From: Burkholderiales bacterium
Lineage (GTDB): Bacteria; Pseudomonadota; Gammaproteobacteria; Burkholderiales; WYBJ01
DNA: 64,000 bases
Assembly: GCA_020848435.1 (NCBI GenBank)
Contig: JADLAC010000051.1
Coordinates: 1-64,000, forward strand
Direction of reading: 5' to 3'
Below, one piece after another: positions 11,295 through 22,656 of the stretch (the stretch's first letter is position 1; each line of letters starts with the position of its first letter). The position numbers were made by a program, and so were the translations under genes. Under the pieces are notes generated by a model. That model ran no database searches. It was not told the DNA's origin and saw nothing but the letters and a program-made list of their open reading frames with translations.

Positions 11295-12575
11295 TCACGC
11301 GCTGCTTTGCGCCTCCGCCGGCTCCCTGGCGGGATCACGCTCGGCGTAGTGGCTGTGCACATACTGCTCCACCAGCGCCTGAAACTCTTCGGCGATATGC
11401 TCGCCTTTCAGGGTCACGGTCTTCTCGCCATCGACGTACACCGGCGCCACCGGGTTCTCTCCGGAGCCGGGCAGACTGATGCCGATATGCGCGTGCTTGC
11501 TCTCGCCGGGACCGTTCACCACGCAGCCCATGACCGCGACCTGCATGGTCTCGACCCCAGGGTAGCGCGTGCGCCACAGCGGCATCTGGGTACGCAAGTA
11601 GATCTGGATCCGCTGCGCCAGCTCCTGGAAAAAGCTGCTGCTGGTGCGCCCGCAGCCGGGACACGCGGTGACCAGTGGGGTGAACGCGCGCAGACCCATG
11701 GTCTGCAAGATCTCCTGGGCGACTACGACCTCGCGGGTGCGATCCCCGCCGGGTTCCGGAGTCAACGAAATGCGGATCGTGTCGCCGATGCCCTCCTGCA
11801 GCAGGATCGACAACGCCGCGGTCGAAGCAACGATCGCCTTCGATCCCATGCCCGCCTCGGTGAGCCCGAGGTGCAAGGGGTAGTCGCAGCGGCGCGCCAG
11901 CTCGCGGTACACCGTCACCAGCTCCTGGACGCTGCTCACCTTGGCGGAAAGCACGATGGCTTCAGCAGGCAGCCCCCATTGCTCGGCGCGTTGCGCGCTA
12001 TCGAGCGCGGACACGATCAAGGCCTCGCGGATCACGGTCGCAGCGTCGCGCGGCGCGGCGAGATGCGCGTTGGCATCCATCATGGCGCGCGCAAGCGCGG
12101 GATCGAGGCTGCCCCAGTTGACGCCGATACGCACCGGCTTGCGGTACCGGCACGCGGTCTCGATCATCTGCGCGAACTGCTCGTCGCGCTTGCGCCCCTG
12201 GCCGACATTGCCGGGATTGATCCGGTATTTCGCCAGCGCGGCCGCGCATTCGTTCACCTGCGCGAGCAGCTTGTGGCCGTTGAAGTGGAAATCGCCCACC
12301 AGCGGGACGGTGCAGCCGCGCGCGAGCAGACGCTCATGAATCCGCGGTACGGCACGGGCGGCTTCCAGCGTATTGACGGTGATGCGCACCAGCTCGGAGC
12401 CGGCGCGCGCCAGCTCGAACACCTGCTCTACCGTCGCTTGCACGTCGGCGGTATCGGTGTTGGTCATCGATTGCACGACGATGGGCGCAGCGCCGCCCAA
12501 GGCGACACTGCCCACCATTGCGCGACGGGTCGTGCGTCTGGTGGCTGCACCGAACGGCGGATCGATCAAGGTCAC
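11295..12575 (-). CDS. ispG: 4-hydroxy-3-methylbut-2-enyl diphosphate synthase
   Basis: Iron-sulfur enzyme of the non-mevalonate isoprenoid pathway, converting MEcPP to HMBPP. The 426-residue product has the N-terminal TIM-barrel region ([12 protein letters not shown]) and the 4Fe-4S ligands in TACPGCGR and [10 protein letters not shown]. The family is slightly longer in betaproteobacteria than in E. coli. The GTG start at 12573-12575 overlaps the rodZ stop by four bases (GTGA), supporting this start and coupling. Confidence 0.97.
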   Translation of the reverse strand: MTLIDPPFGAATRRTTRRAMVGSVALGGAAPIVVQSMTNTDTADVQATVEQVFELARAGSELVRITVNTLEAARAVPRIHERLLARGCTVPLVGDFHFNGHKLLAQVNECAAALAKYRINPGNVGQGRKRDEQFAQMIETACRYRKPVRIGVNWGSLDPALARAMMDANAHLAAPRDAATVIREALIVSALDSAQRAEQWGLPAEAIVLSAKVSSVQELVTVYRELARRCDYPLHLGLTEAGMGSKAIVASTAALSILLQEGIGDTIRISLTPEPGGDRTREVVVAQEILQTMGLRAFTPLVTACPGCGRTSSSFFQELAQRIQIYLRTQMPLWRTRYPGVETMQVAVMGCVVNGPGESKHAHIGISLPGSGENPVAPVYVDGEKTVTLKGEHIAEEFQALVEQYVHSHYAERDPAREPAEAQSSA

Positions 12576-13456
12576 TCCAGGGTGAAGCGCGCGATATTGC
12601 GCGCGGCGTGGGCCGCGACATCGACGGGGCGCTCATTATAGGTGATCCTCACCCCGGAAGCGTTTCCGATCACGACCTGCGCCGGCGGCGCGGCTTCCAG
12701 TCTGCGCGCCGTGCCCGCGGCCCCGGTGCCCATGAAAACGATCGCGCCATGGCGATCCCGGATCTCGATCCAGGAGTCCTTGACGAACTCGATCGTGAGC
12801 CGCGCCGTGCTGCTCGCGGCGCCCGCGGGCGTCGCGCCTTCCGGCGCGGGCGCCGACGCCGTCGCAGCGTTGGTCACGCCCGGCGCGCCCGCCTCCGGAG
12901 GCTTGACCGGCGTATCGGCCAGACGCTCCGGGGCGAGCGGCACAGGCTCGGCGCGCCGCTGCTCGGCCTGCATCTCGGGTCGCCCCGGCTGCGCCGTGGC
13001 CGCAGGCTCCTTGACACCCGTCACCGGCGCGGCGGATGGCAGCGGACGCGCGCGCCACATCTCGTAGGCGGCCGCGCCGAGTACGGCGACCACCAGCAGC
13101 AGAAGAACGCCGACCCACAGCCGCGTATGGCCGTGGCGCGCGGGCACCGGCAGCGTGCCGGCAATCTCGTGCGCACGCAAAGGCGCCTCCTGGCCGAGCG
13201 CGGGTTCGAGCGCGTGCAGCAATGGGATAGGATCGAGCTTGAGCAGGCGGGCGTAATTGCGCACGAAGCCGCGCACGAACACCGCGCCGGGGAGCTGTTC
13301 GTACTGGTCGGCCTCGATCGCCTGCACTTGTCGCGGTGAAATGCGCATCTGCACGGCGACTTCGGCGACGCTCAAGCCCGACGCCTGGCGCGCCGAGGCC
13401 AGCAATGCCCCGGGCGTGGCGGCCGCGGCCGCACCGGCGCCGGGCGGCTGCGTCAT
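12572..13456 (-). CDS. rodZ: RodZ-like cytoskeletal helix-turn-helix membrane protein
   Basis: RodZ links MreB to the cell-wall elongation machinery. The 294-residue protein has an N-terminal Xre-like HTH (about residues 17-80: [16 protein letters not shown]), a single membrane helix near residues 112-133, a Pro/Ala-rich linker and a C-terminal DUF4115 beta domain containing WIEIRDRHG. The ATG at 13454-13456 overlaps the pilW stop by four bases (ATGA); an upstream reading is just pilW in another frame. Context pilW-rodZ-ispG is conserved. Confidence 0.92.
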   Translation of the reverse strand: MTQPPGAGAAAAATPGALLASARQASGLSVAEVAVQMRISPRQVQAIEADQYEQLPGAVFVRGFVRNYARLLKLDPIPLLHALEPALGQEAPLRAHEIAGTLPVPARHGHTRLWVGVLLLLVVAVLGAAAYEMWRARPLPSAAPVTGVKEPAATAQPGRPEMQAEQRRAEPVPLAPERLADTPVKPPEAGAPGVTNAATASAPAPEGATPAGAASSTARLTIEFVKDSWIEIRDRHGAIVFMGTGAAGTARRLEAAPPAQVVIGNASGVRITYNERPVDVAAHAARNIARFTLE

Positions 13457-14238
13457 TCGTATTGCCTGTTCAGCAGTGCCTGGGTCTCGCGCGAGCTCGG
13501 GTAGTTCTTGCGTAGCTGCAAGCCGTAACTCGCCTCCGCCTCGCGATCGCCCAGACGCCGCTCGATGCGCAAGGCGAGCCACAACGCCTCGGCGCTGAAC
13601 GGCGCGCCGCCGCGGCCCAAGCGCACCAGGTAGCTCTTCGCATCCTGCACTTCGCCGCGCCGAAACGCGAGGTCGGCCAACTGATAGAGCGCGGTCGGCT
13701 GCGTCGGGTGAATGCCGAGCGCGCGCTCGAAGTATTGCAAGGCGGTCGCATCGTCACCTCGCTCGCGCGAGCACACGCCGGCGTTGACGTAGGACTTGTC
13801 CGGGGTCTGGTAGAGCGGATTCTTGAGCGCGGCCATGAAGTGCTTGATGCCATCGTCGTAACGCTTGCGCTGACACAGAAACCAGCCGTAATTGTTGTTG
13901 GCGTCGGAATCGAGCGCGTTCAATTGCAGGGCGCGCTCGAAGCTGCGCTGCGCCAGCGCGTCCTCGCGCAATTCCATGTACACCAGTCCCAACATGTTGT
14001 ACGCGGGGCCATGGCCGGGGTCGGACTTGAGCGCTTCGTTCAGTTCCTCCAGCGCTACGCTGAAGTTCCTGACCTCGTAATAGGCGGCACCGAGCTGGGT
14101 GTGCAAGTCGGCGCGCGTGCGCGCATCGGCGCTTTGCTGCGTGGCGGGCTGTTGGGGCGTCAATGCCGGCGAGATCGCGGGCGACTGCGCACAGCCCGCA
14201 AGCATGCTCAGCGCCGCCAACCAGGCGATTCGTTTCAT
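13453..14238 (-). CDS. pilW: type IV pilus biogenesis TPR lipoprotein PilW/PilF
   Basis: Outer-membrane lipoprotein pilotin that helps the PilQ secretin assemble. The 261-residue precursor has a lipoprotein signal with lipobox LAGC (Cys16) and a superhelix of about six TPR motifs ([25 protein letters not shown] and [23 protein letters not shown] regions). The ATG at 14236-14238 overlaps the rlmN stop by four bases. A longer uninterrupted frame upstream is the out-of-frame shadow of rlmN, not a fusion. Named pilF in some species. Confidence 0.93.
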   Translation of the reverse strand: MKRIAWLAALSMLAGCAQSPAISPALTPQQPATQQSADARTRADLHTQLGAAYYEVRNFSVALEELNEALKSDPGHGPAYNMLGLVYMELREDALAQRSFERALQLNALDSDANNNYGWFLCQRKRYDDGIKHFMAALKNPLYQTPDKSYVNAGVCSRERGDDATALQYFERALGIHPTQPTALYQLADLAFRRGEVQDAKSYLVRLGRGGAPFSAEALWLALRIERRLGDREAEASYGLQLRKNYPSSRETQALLNRQYE

Positions 14239-15332
14239 GGCGTGGCCTCCGCTTCCCGGCGCGCTTTGCGCCGGGTCCGATCCTGTACCTGGCCCGCGAG
14301 CTGCCCGCACGCCGCATCGATCTCGTCGCCGCGCGTGCGCCGCACGGTGGTAAGCAGCGACGCGCGCATGAGGATGTCGCGGAAGCGCGCCACGGCTTCG
14401 CGCGGCGAGCGCTCGAAGCCGGAGCCGGCAAAGGGATTGAACGGGATCAGGTTCACCTTGCACGGTACCCCGCGCAGCCGCGCCACCAGCTCGCGGGCGT
14501 GCTCGGGGCGATCGTTCACATCCTCCAGCAACACGTACTCGAAGGTGATGAAATCTCGCGGCGCCCGGTCGAGATAGCGCAGGCAGGCGGCGAGCAGCGC
14601 ATCGATCGGCCACTTGCGGTTGATCGGCACCAGGCGGTCGCGCAAGGCGTCGTTCGGCGCGTGCAGGGAAACGGCGAGCGCGACCGGGCACGCGTCGCGC
14701 AGCCGGTCGATGCCCGATACGAGCCCGGCGGTACTCACCGTCACGCGGCGGCGCGACAGCCCATACGCGCGCTCGTCGATCATCAAGCGCAATGCGGCAA
14801 CGACGTTGTCGAAATTCGCGAGCGGCTCGCCCATGCCCATCATCACCACATTGGTGACCATGCGCCGGTCGGCGTGCGTCTCGATAGTCTGCTCGCGCGC
14901 CAAGCAGTGGTTGGCCCACCACAGTTGGCCGATGATCTCGGCGGTCGAAAGGTTGCGGTTGAATCCCTGGCGACCGGTCGCGCAGAACGCGCACTCGAGC
15001 GCGCAGCCGGCCTGTGACGAAATACAGAGCGTGCGCCGATCGGGCTCGGGGATGAGCACGCTCTCCACCGCGTTGCCCGCCCCCACGTCGAGCAGCCACT
15101 TGCGCGTGCCGTCAGCCGAGCGCGAATCGGCGCGCACCCGCGGCAACGTGACATCGGCGTCGGTCGCGAGCCGCGCGCGCAGCGACTTCGCCAGATCGGT
15201 CATCGCGGCGAAATCACTTTCGCCGAGCTGATGCACCCAGCGCAGCAGTTGGCGCGCGCGAAAGGGCTTCTCGCCCCAGCCGGCGAGCAGCGCCTCCAGG
15301 CCGGCCGCGTCGTAGTCGAGCAGATTCGGCAT
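14235..15332 (-). CDS. rlmN: dual-specificity 23S rRNA/tRNA adenine-C2 methyltransferase
   Basis: Radical SAM enzyme methylating C2 of A2503 in 23S rRNA and A37 in some tRNAs. The 365-residue product has the CxxxCxxC cluster ligands Cys110, Cys114 and Cys117, the [11 protein letters not shown] motif, and the LIPFNPF region. A C-terminal Cys in EIDAACGQL is the likely methyl-carrier. The ATG shares one base with the ndk stop (TGATG). The ndk-rlmN-pilW-rodZ order is conserved across beta- and gammaproteobacteria. Confidence 0.97.
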   Translation of the reverse strand: MPNLLDYDAAGLEALLAGWGEKPFRARQLLRWVHQLGESDFAAMTDLAKSLRARLATDADVTLPRVRADSRSADGTRKWLLDVGAGNAVESVLIPEPDRRTLCISSQAGCALECAFCATGRQGFNRNLSTAEIIGQLWWANHCLAREQTIETHADRRMVTNVVMMGMGEPLANFDNVVAALRLMIDERAYGLSRRRVTVSTAGLVSGIDRLRDACPVALAVSLHAPNDALRDRLVPINRKWPIDALLAACLRYLDRAPRDFITFEYVLLEDVNDRPEHARELVARLRGVPCKVNLIPFNPFAGSGFERSPREAVARFRDILMRASLLTTVRRTRGDEIDAACGQLAGQVQDRTRRKARREAEATP

Positions 15333-15757
15333 CAGCGCGAGTGGATCTCCAGGCGGGGAAAGAAGAAGGCAACTTCACTCGCCGCGGTTTCGGCGGAATC
15401 CGAGCCGTGCACTGCATTGGCGTCGATGCTGTCGGCGAAATCCGCGCGGATGCTGCCCTTGGCGGCTTTCTTGGGGTCGGTCGCGCCCATCAGGTCCCGG
15501 TTCTTCGCGATCGCGCCCTCGCCTTCGAGCACCTGGACCATGATAGGGCCGGACACCATGAATTCGACCAGGTCCTTGAAAAAGGGCCGCTCGCGGTGGA
15601 TGGCGTAGAAGGCCTCCGCGTCCGAGCGCGAAAGCTGGCGCATGCGCGCCGCCACGATCTTGAGTCCGTTTTTTTCGAAGCGAGCGTAAATCTCGCCGAT
15701 CGCATTCTTCGCGACCGCATCGGGTTTGATGATCGAAAGCGTGCGCTCGACTGCCAT
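15332..15757 (-). CDS. ndk: nucleoside diphosphate kinase
   Basis: Transfers the gamma phosphate between nucleoside tri- and diphosphates through a phospho-histidine. The 141-residue product is full length, with [12 protein letters not shown] at the start and the active-site His117 in NAVHGSDS. It is the first gene of the ndk-rlmN-pilW-rodZ-ispG-hisS-yfgM-bamB-der run. An AT-rich stretch upstream probably carries its promoter. A GGAGAGG ribosome-binding sequence precedes the ATG. Confidence 0.98.
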   Translation of the reverse strand: MAVERTLSIIKPDAVAKNAIGEIYARFEKNGLKIVAARMRQLSRSDAEAFYAIHRERPFFKDLVEFMVSGPIMVQVLEGEGAIAKNRDLMGATDPKKAAKGSIRADFADSIDANAVHGSDSAETAASEVAFFFPRLEIHSR

Positions 15758-15788
15758 CGAAGCCTCTCCAGAATTAACTTAATGCCTA

Positions 15789-15820
15789 ACTATACCAGGA
15801 TAAGGTATTGAAAAAAAGGC
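15789..15820 (-). promoter_or_regulatory. AT-rich ndk leader with candidate -10 box
   Basis: The 63 bp between tilS and ndk are strikingly AT-rich for this genome. On the minus strand TATAGT (15789-15794) is a fair -10 box; the matching -35 position is only a run of T. A short inverted repeat ATACC-N7-GGTAT lies between them and could be an operator. The T run just after the tilS stop could also help terminate tilS, but no strong stem precedes it. Confidence 0.3.
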
Positions 15821-17168
15821 TTAATCGATCGATTCAGCGGGGCCGCGCCAAGCGAATCGAAGCGCCGCCTCGGCGCCGCGCGCACGAAATTCCGCCGCGA
15901 CGCCGACGTGCGGCACCCACGCGAGCTCGGCGCCGCAGAAGACCAGTGGCAGCCCGGCTCGTTCCCAGGCTGGGACATCCGCCTCCTGGAGAAGATTCTT
16001 GAGGGTGCGGCGCGGGCCTTGCGGATCGAGGCGCATGCGCTCGCCACCGCGCCGCACGCGTACCGTGACCTCGGCTGCGCGCAGGCGCGCCATGCTCACA
16101 CCGCCGCCTCGCGCTCGCACCGCTCGCAGCTCGCCCGCACCGAACGCGAGCCGCCGCTCGCCGCGCCAGACGCGGCACGGCGTTGCCTCGGCGGGCGTGG
16201 CATCGCGGACGAATTCGATCCAGCCGCGATGACGCCTCAGCGTGCCACGCTCCAAGCGCAGCTCGGGCTGCGCGTCGCGCCGCGCGGTTCCGAGCTGGCG
16301 CAGGATTTCCCTGGTGCGCAAAGTGGAGGGCGGCGCCTCGCCGCGACGCGCAAGAAAGTAGCGCAACGCATTGGCAGCGCGGGCTTCGCCCAGAGCCATC
16401 AGGCGCTTCGCGTCGACGCGCTCGCCGGCTGTCACGGCAGCGCAATCGGCCGCCGCCAAAGCGTCCAGGGTCTCCACCGCCTGGGCGATATGCGCGGCGG
16501 CACGCGCGATATTGGCGCCGCATTCGGGAAAGCGCCGCTGCAGCAGCGGCAACACCTTCAAGCGCAGAAAATTGCGGCTGAAGCGCTGCTCGCTGTTGCT
16601 TTCGTCCTCGATCCAGCGCAGCTTGCGCGCGCGCGCGTAGGCGGCGATCGCACTGCGCGGCACATCGATGAGCGGACGGATCAACCGCTGCGCGCGCCGC
16701 CCCGGCGAAGGATCGAGCATGCGACTGAGCGGCATCGCGGCGAGACCGCGCACACCCGAGCCCCGCAGCAGGTTGAGCAGCGCGGTTTCCGCCTGGTCAT
16801 CGCGGTTGTGCGCCAGCGCCACCAGCTCCGAGCCCCACTGCGCGAAGGCAGCGTAGCGCGCCGCGCGCGCACGGGCTTCGACGTTGCCGGCCCCCGCCAG
16901 CTCGACCCGCACGGCCCGGAAAGCGATTCCGCGCCGCCTGCAATAGGCCGCGCAGAACCGCTCCCATGCCAGGGCGTTCGCGCTCAAGCCGTGATTGACG
17001 TGCAGCGCATCGAGCCGCAAGCCGTCGCGCCGGGCGAGCCGGCGCAGCGTTTCGAGCAGCACGATCGAATCGATGCCCCCGCTCAGCGCGAGCGTGAGGC
17101 GAGCGCCGGGGCCGACGCAACGCGCGATCCGCTCGGCGACGGCTGCCTCGAACGAAGCCGGCGATCCT

Positions 17169-18143
<975 letters not shown>

Positions 18144-18179
18144 TGCCGGGAATGGATTGGGCGCAATGATAATCGATGC

Positions 18180-19754
18180 TCACGCGCTCGCAATCGAGAA
18201 GAAGCGCTTGATCTTCCCCAGGATCTCGTCGCTCAAGCGCGAGCCCTCGGCGTTGCGCGCGTGCGCGGCGAGATGATTCACCTCGCGCTCGAAGTCCTCC
18301 TGGCGCGCCGCCAGAATGCGCGCCATACGCTCGGCCAGCGCCGGGCGCTTGAGCAGGACTTCTTCGAATGCGGCTTTCTCCAGCCGGTAGCATTCGATGC
18401 TGCTGGTCGCGGTGACGGTGGCGTGGCGCGGCTCGCCCGTCAACAGGCCCATCTCGCCGAACACCGTGGGCGCCTCGAGCTGCGCCAGGCGATGTGCCGC
18501 CTGACCCGGCCGCTCCAGCACCACTTCCACGCTGCCCGAGGCGAGGATATAGAGCCAATGGGCGACCGCGCCCTGGCGTGTGATCGCGTCCCCGGCGACG
18601 AACGGCACGGGCTCCAGGCGCGCAGCCAGCGTGCGCACCTCGTCGGCAGTGAGCTCCGCGAACAGCTCCACGCTGCGGACCGACTTCATGCGTCGCTCCA
18701 GCTCGCGTTGAGCGACCTGTTTGGCGTGCGCCCGGTCTTCGCTCACGACGTGCACGTTGTGCTCGGCGACCGCGACCCGCATGCCGGAGCGCTGCAACGC
18801 GGCGAGCACGTGCTCGCGCACCTTGGAATCGGTCAGATCGTCCTGGGCGATCTCGGTCAGCCAATAGCGCACGGCATAGCGGCCGAAGCCGGCATCGAAA
18901 TCGACCAGCACGCAATTGGGCGCAGGATCGGTGGCGACGTGTGGAATCGCCGCCGCCTTGAGCGCTGCTTCCACCGCCGCGATGACTCGTGCCGGCGCGG
19001 CCGAATACGCCACGCTGAAACGTATCCAGCGCCGCCACTGGCGCGGCGCGCCGAGCCGCTGGCCCAGCACCAGCACCTTGCTGCGCACCATGTGGCTGTT
19101 CGGCACGATCACGGTTTCCCAGTTGCGCGTCTGGATCGATACCGAGCGCCAGCGGATATCGACGACTTGCCCGACCAAGTCGTCGACCTTGATCCAATCG
19201 CCGATGCCGAAGGCGCTGTCGAGCTCGAGCGCGAGCCCGCCCAGGATGTTGCCGAGGGTATCCTGGATGGAGAATGCGATGATGGCAGTGATCACCGCTG
19301 AGGTCGCGACGATGCCGCTCAGATCCAACCCGGCCAGGCGCAGCCGCACCAAACCCCAGGAAACGTAGGCGACGATCACCACCAGGTCTTCGAGAATGCG
19401 CGGGGGCGTCATGCGCGCCAGCGGCAGCAGCACGCGGAACAGGAACTGACCCCAGAGGCGGATGATCGCCAGGCCGGCCAGTACCACGCCGGCCTCGCGC
19501 ACGACTCCGCCCGCGGTCCCCAGGCTGAATGCGGCCAGCATCTCGGCGGCGACCACGCCGGCAAAGCCCAGCACGCACAGCCCCAGCGTATTGCGCAACG
19601 AAGTCCGCTCTTCGGGCCGGCGCAGATAGAGCACGGCCGCGATGACGGCCACCATGAGCGCGAGGCTCATGGCGTCATCGTCGGACAGCCGCGACCAGAC
19701 GATCTCGCCCACCGATCCGATATCCAAGGCGTTTGCTCCCCACTTGAGACTCAA
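18180..19754 (-). CDS. MscS-family channel with cyclic-nucleotide-binding domain
   Basis: A 524-residue inner-membrane protein. Four or more hydrophobic helices occupy about residues 25-165, ending in the MscS pore-lining helix and beta domain (SIQDTLGNILGGLALELDSAFGIGDWIKV, then VPNSHMVRSKV). The C-terminal ~130 residues are a cyclic-nucleotide-binding domain with phosphate-binding cassette FGEMGLLTGEPRHATV, keeping the Glu and Arg that contact the cyclic phosphate and ribose. This matches the bacterial cyclic-nucleotide-gated MscS relatives, gated by cAMP or cGMP rather than tension alone. A cyclase-like gene lies 3 kb away. Confidence 0.88.
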   Translation of the reverse strand: MSLKWGANALDIGSVGEIVWSRLSDDDAMSLALMVAVIAAVLYLRRPEERTSLRNTLGLCVLGFAGVVAAEMLAAFSLGTAGGVVREAGVVLAGLAIIRLWGQFLFRVLLPLARMTPPRILEDLVVIVAYVSWGLVRLRLAGLDLSGIVATSAVITAIIAFSIQDTLGNILGGLALELDSAFGIGDWIKVDDLVGQVVDIRWRSVSIQTRNWETVIVPNSHMVRSKVLVLGQRLGAPRQWRRWIRFSVAYSAAPARVIAAVEAALKAAAIPHVATDPAPNCVLVDFDAGFGRYAVRYWLTEIAQDDLTDSKVREHVLAALQRSGMRVAVAEHNVHVVSEDRAHAKQVAQRELERRMKSVRSVELFAELTADEVRTLAARLEPVPFVAGDAITRQGAVAHWLYILASGSVEVVLERPGQAAHRLAQLEAPTVFGEMGLLTGEPRHATVTATSSIECYRLEKAAFEEVLLKRPALAERMARILAARQEDFEREVNHLAAHARNAEGSRLSDEILGKIKRFFSIASA

Positions 19755-19956
19755 GGTAGCACCCGGTGCGAGCGATCGGCTTGCGCTAGATCATATGAGG
19801 CCGCCCGCTGTCCCGAGCAGGCCCGGCGAATCGAAGGAAGCGCGGCGTGTAGAATCGATGCGCGATGACGCAGCCGACGCGTGCAAGGTGCGAGACCTGA
19901 CCCCAAAGGCGATGACGCGGCCGGCGCCTGTATGCGACCACCTGACCGGAGCCAAC

Positions 19957-21048
19957 GTGAGCAAAGCCTATCCCGTCGATATCGTTCGTACCCAGACCCG
20001 CGCCATCCTGCTCGCTTGGGGGATGAGTGAGGAACATGCCGCCATCACGGCCGATCTGATGACCGAAACCGACTTGCGCGGGGTGGACTCGCACGGCATA
20101 TCGATGCTGCCGGGCTACGAGAAGCAGCGCGAGCTGAGGCAAGTCAACATGCGCCCGGTGTTCAAGACCAAGCGCGAAACGCCGACCATGGCATTGATCG
20201 ATGCCGACGCGAGCATCGGCCATCCGGCCGCGCATTACGGCATGAATCTCGCGGTCGAAAAAGCCCTGAAGACCGGCGTCGGCGTGGTCTCGGTGGTCAA
20301 TTCGAATCACTTCGGCGCCGCCGGCTGTTATTCCAAGATCGCCTCCGAACGCGGCTGCATCGGCATGGTCACCTCGGCCACGCGCGGGGTGATGATGGTG
20401 CCGACCTTCGCCTCGGAGGCGATCCTCGGCACCAATCCGTTCGCATTCGCCGCACCGGCGAAGCGCAACCCGAGCTTCGAGCTCGACATGGCGACCACGA
20501 CAGTGGCCGCCAACAAGGTGAAGGTGTACTGGCTCAACCGCAAGCCGATCCCGTCCGGCTGGGTCGTCGACGGCAACGGCCGCACCGTCACCGATTCGGC
20601 ACAGGCGATGGACTACCTCTACGGCAACAGCAAGCAAGGCGGCATCACGCCGCTCGGCGGCACGCGCGATCTCGGCAGTCACAAAGGCTACGGCCTCGCG
20701 ACCATGGTGCACATCCTGGGCGGTGTGTTATCGGGTGCCTCGTTCTCCCCCATTCGCAACCGCACGCAGAAGGTGGGCGACCCGAACAATCTCGGCCATT
20801 TTCTGCTGGCGATCGATCCGAAGGCGTTCCGCGACGAAGGCGAGTTCGAGGACGACCTGGATCAGGTGATCGACGTGCTGCATGGGGCCAAGCGGGCCGA
20901 TCCACAGCAGCCGGTCCTGGTCGCGGGCGATCCGGAGAACGCAACCCGCGCCGAGCGCATGCGCTCGGGCATCCCCTTGCCCGATGACCTGATCGGCTTG
21001 CTGCGCGGTGTCGCCGCGCGTGCGAACACGCGCTTTCTCCTCGATTGA
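19957..21048 (+). CDS. malate/L-sulfolactate/L-lactate-type dehydrogenase (Ldh2/MdhC family)
   Basis: NAD(P)-dependent 2-hydroxyacid dehydrogenase of the MDH2/LDH2 family, distinct from classical Rossmann malate dehydrogenases. The 363-residue product has ETDLRGVDSHGI, the NSNHFGAAGCY segment with the family histidine and the GSHKGYGLATMVHIL C-terminal signature. I choose the GTG at 19957 because CGGAG lies six bases upstream; an ATG at 19912 would add 15 residues. The substrate cannot be told from sequence. The next gene starts 11 bp downstream and is also a 2-hydroxyacid dehydrogenase, so the pair probably acts on one substrate. Confidence 0.85.
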   Translation: MSKAYPVDIVRTQTRAILLAWGMSEEHAAITADLMTETDLRGVDSHGISMLPGYEKQRELRQVNMRPVFKTKRETPTMALIDADASIGHPAAHYGMNLAVEKALKTGVGVVSVVNSNHFGAAGCYSKIASERGCIGMVTSATRGVMMVPTFASEAILGTNPFAFAAPAKRNPSFELDMATTTVAANKVKVYWLNRKPIPSGWVVDGNGRTVTDSAQAMDYLYGNSKQGGITPLGGTRDLGSHKGYGLATMVHILGGVLSGASFSPIRNRTQKVGDPNNLGHFLLAIDPKAFRDEGEFEDDLDQVIDVLHGAKRADPQQPVLVAGDPENATRAERMRSGIPLPDDLIGLLRGVAARANTRFLLD

Positions 21049-21059
21049 CGCCGGCGGCG

Positions 21060-22496
21060 ATGAGCGCGGTAGCCTCGAATCCGGCCCGGCAGGCGCTGGT
21101 GCGCGCATTGCAGGCGACGCTCGGCCCTTCCGCCGTCCTCACCGAGTCCGGCGACCTCGCGGCCTACGCCGTCGACTGGCGCGGCCGCGCGCGCGGTGTT
21201 CCGCTCGCCGTCGTCCGGCCGGCGTCGACAGCCGAGGTGGCAGCGACGGTACGGTTGTGCGCGCAGGCCGGCGCCGCGATCGTGCCCCAGGGAGGCAACA
21301 GCGGCCAGTGCGCCGGGGCGGTGCCTTCGAGCGACGCGAGCCAGGTCGTCGTCTCGCTGGCACGCATGAACCGCATCCGCTCGCTCGACGAGCAGAACAA
21401 CACGCTCGTGGCCGAAGCCGGCTGCGTCCTGGCGAACATCCAGGAGGCCGCGGCCGCGGCCGATCGGCTGTTTGCGTTGAGCCTCGGCGCCGAAGGGAGC
21501 TGCCAGATCGGCGGCAATCTCTCGACCAACGCCGGCGGCACGGCGGTGCTGCGCTACGGCAATGCCCGCGACCTGGTGCTGGGACTCGAAGTCGTGCTGG
21601 CCGACGGCTCGGTGTGGGACGGCTTGCGCGGCCTGCGCAAGGACAACACCGGCTACGACCTGAAGCAGCTTTTCATCGGCGCCGAAGGCACGCTCGGCAT
21701 CATCACCGCTGCCGTGCTCAAGCTCCATCCGCGGCCGAAATCGAGCGCCACCGCGCTCATCGCCGTGCCGAACCCGAGCGCCGCCCTGGGGCTGCTCGAT
21801 CGATTCCGCGCCGAGTGCGGCGATCGGCTCACCGGCTTGGAGTTGATCTCGCGCAATTGCTTCGACATCCTGTTCAAGCACATCCCCCGCTTCACCGATC
21901 CGCTGTCGGCGCGCTACGAGTGGTACGTGCTGGCGGAGATGAGCGACACGCTCACGTCGGTGGACTTGCGCGCCATCATGGAATCGACGCTGCAGGACGC
22001 GCTCGAAAGCGGCTTGGCGCTGGACGCGGTCATCGCCGGCTCGCAAGGCCAGGCCGAGACGCTATGGGCGATGCGCGACGAGATTCCGGAAGCGAACCGC
22101 CGCGAGACGCCGTGGGTCCGGCACGACGTTTCGGTTCCGGTGAGCCGCATCCCCGAGCTGATCGAGCGCGGATCGCAGGCACTGCGCGCGCGCTTCCCCG
22201 ACCTGCGCATCGTCGCCTTCGGACATCTGGGCGATGGCAACATCCATTTCAATGCCAGCTCGGCGCTGCCCGCCGGCGCCGAGGACGTGATCGCGCGGCA
22301 GGAGGAGATCTACTCGATCGTGCACGCCCTGGTCATGACGCTCGGCGGCAGCTTCAGCGCCGAGCACGGCATCGGGCTCGTCAAGGCGCACGAGATGGCG
22401 CGCTACAAGAGCCCGCTCGAGCTCGAGCTCATGCACCGGATCAAGCGTGCGCTGGATCCGGGGGGACTGATGAATCCCGGCAAGGTCTTGCCCTGA
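21060..22496 (+). CDS. FAD-linked 2-hydroxyacid dehydrogenase (GlcD/D-lactate dehydrogenase family)
   Basis: Flavoprotein of the vanillyl-alcohol-oxidase/PCMH superfamily. In 478 residues it has the FAD-binding domain (VPQGGNSGQCAGAV; GAEGSCQIGGNLSTNAGG; FIGAEGTLGIIT) and the C-terminal catalytic domain with the HLGDGNIHFN metal or substrate motif and SAEHGIGLVK. Relatives oxidise D-lactate, glycolate or D-2-hydroxyglutarate and pass electrons to quinone or ETF. The ATG at 21060 is used; a TTG at 21045 overlapping the previous stop is possible. The 3' end resembles the repeat array that follows. Confidence 0.88.
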   Translation: MSAVASNPARQALVRALQATLGPSAVLTESGDLAAYAVDWRGRARGVPLAVVRPASTAEVAATVRLCAQAGAAIVPQGGNSGQCAGAVPSSDASQVVVSLARMNRIRSLDEQNNTLVAEAGCVLANIQEAAAAADRLFALSLGAEGSCQIGGNLSTNAGGTAVLRYGNARDLVLGLEVVLADGSVWDGLRGLRKDNTGYDLKQLFIGAEGTLGIITAAVLKLHPRPKSSATALIAVPNPSAALGLLDRFRAECGDRLTGLELISRNCFDILFKHIPRFTDPLSARYEWYVLAEMSDTLTSVDLRAIMESTLQDALESGLALDAVIAGSQGQAETLWAMRDEIPEANRRETPWVRHDVSVPVSRIPELIERGSQALRARFPDLRIVAFGHLGDGNIHFNASSALPAGAEDVIARQEEIYSIVHALVMTLGGSFSAEHGIGLVKAHEMARYKSPLELELMHRIKRALDPGGLMNPGKVLP

Positions 22497-22637
22497 AGGC
22501 TGGAGTGGGGCTGCGGCGGCAGCGACCCCGCGAAGACGGATTCAACCGGGCAAGGTCTTTGCCCGTAGCGAGCGCGCCAGCAAGCCATTTGCCGGCCCGC
22601 GAAGACGGGTTCAACTGGGTAGGTCTTTGCCCTGAAG
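22479..22637 (+). repeat. three imperfect hairpin repeats, ~69-bp spacing
   Basis: Three related units sit at and beyond the end of the FAD dehydrogenase gene. Each contains a small inverted repeat around GGTCTT: 22479-22492 (GGCAA/TTGCC), 22548-22564 (GGGCAA/TTGCCC) and 22617-22632 (GGGTA/TGCCC with a wobble). Units two and three share CCGCGAAGACGG just upstream. The first starts to the next are each 69 bp apart. The first copy encodes the conserved C-terminal GKVLP of the enzyme, so the array may derive from duplication of the gene end or be a REP-like interspersed element. It may also act as a bidirectional terminator. Confidence 0.5.
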
Positions 22638-22656
22638 GTCCGCCTCGGCACGATGT

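Noticed and set aside
13453-15099. Apparent 548-residue fusion of an Arg-rich region to PilW
   Set aside because: The N-terminal half is rlmN read out of frame; the lipoprotein signal beginning at 14238 marks the true start.
22479-22637. CRISPR array or tandem-repeat locus
   Set aside because: Only three non-identical units, no conserved direct repeat with unique spacers, and no cas genes.
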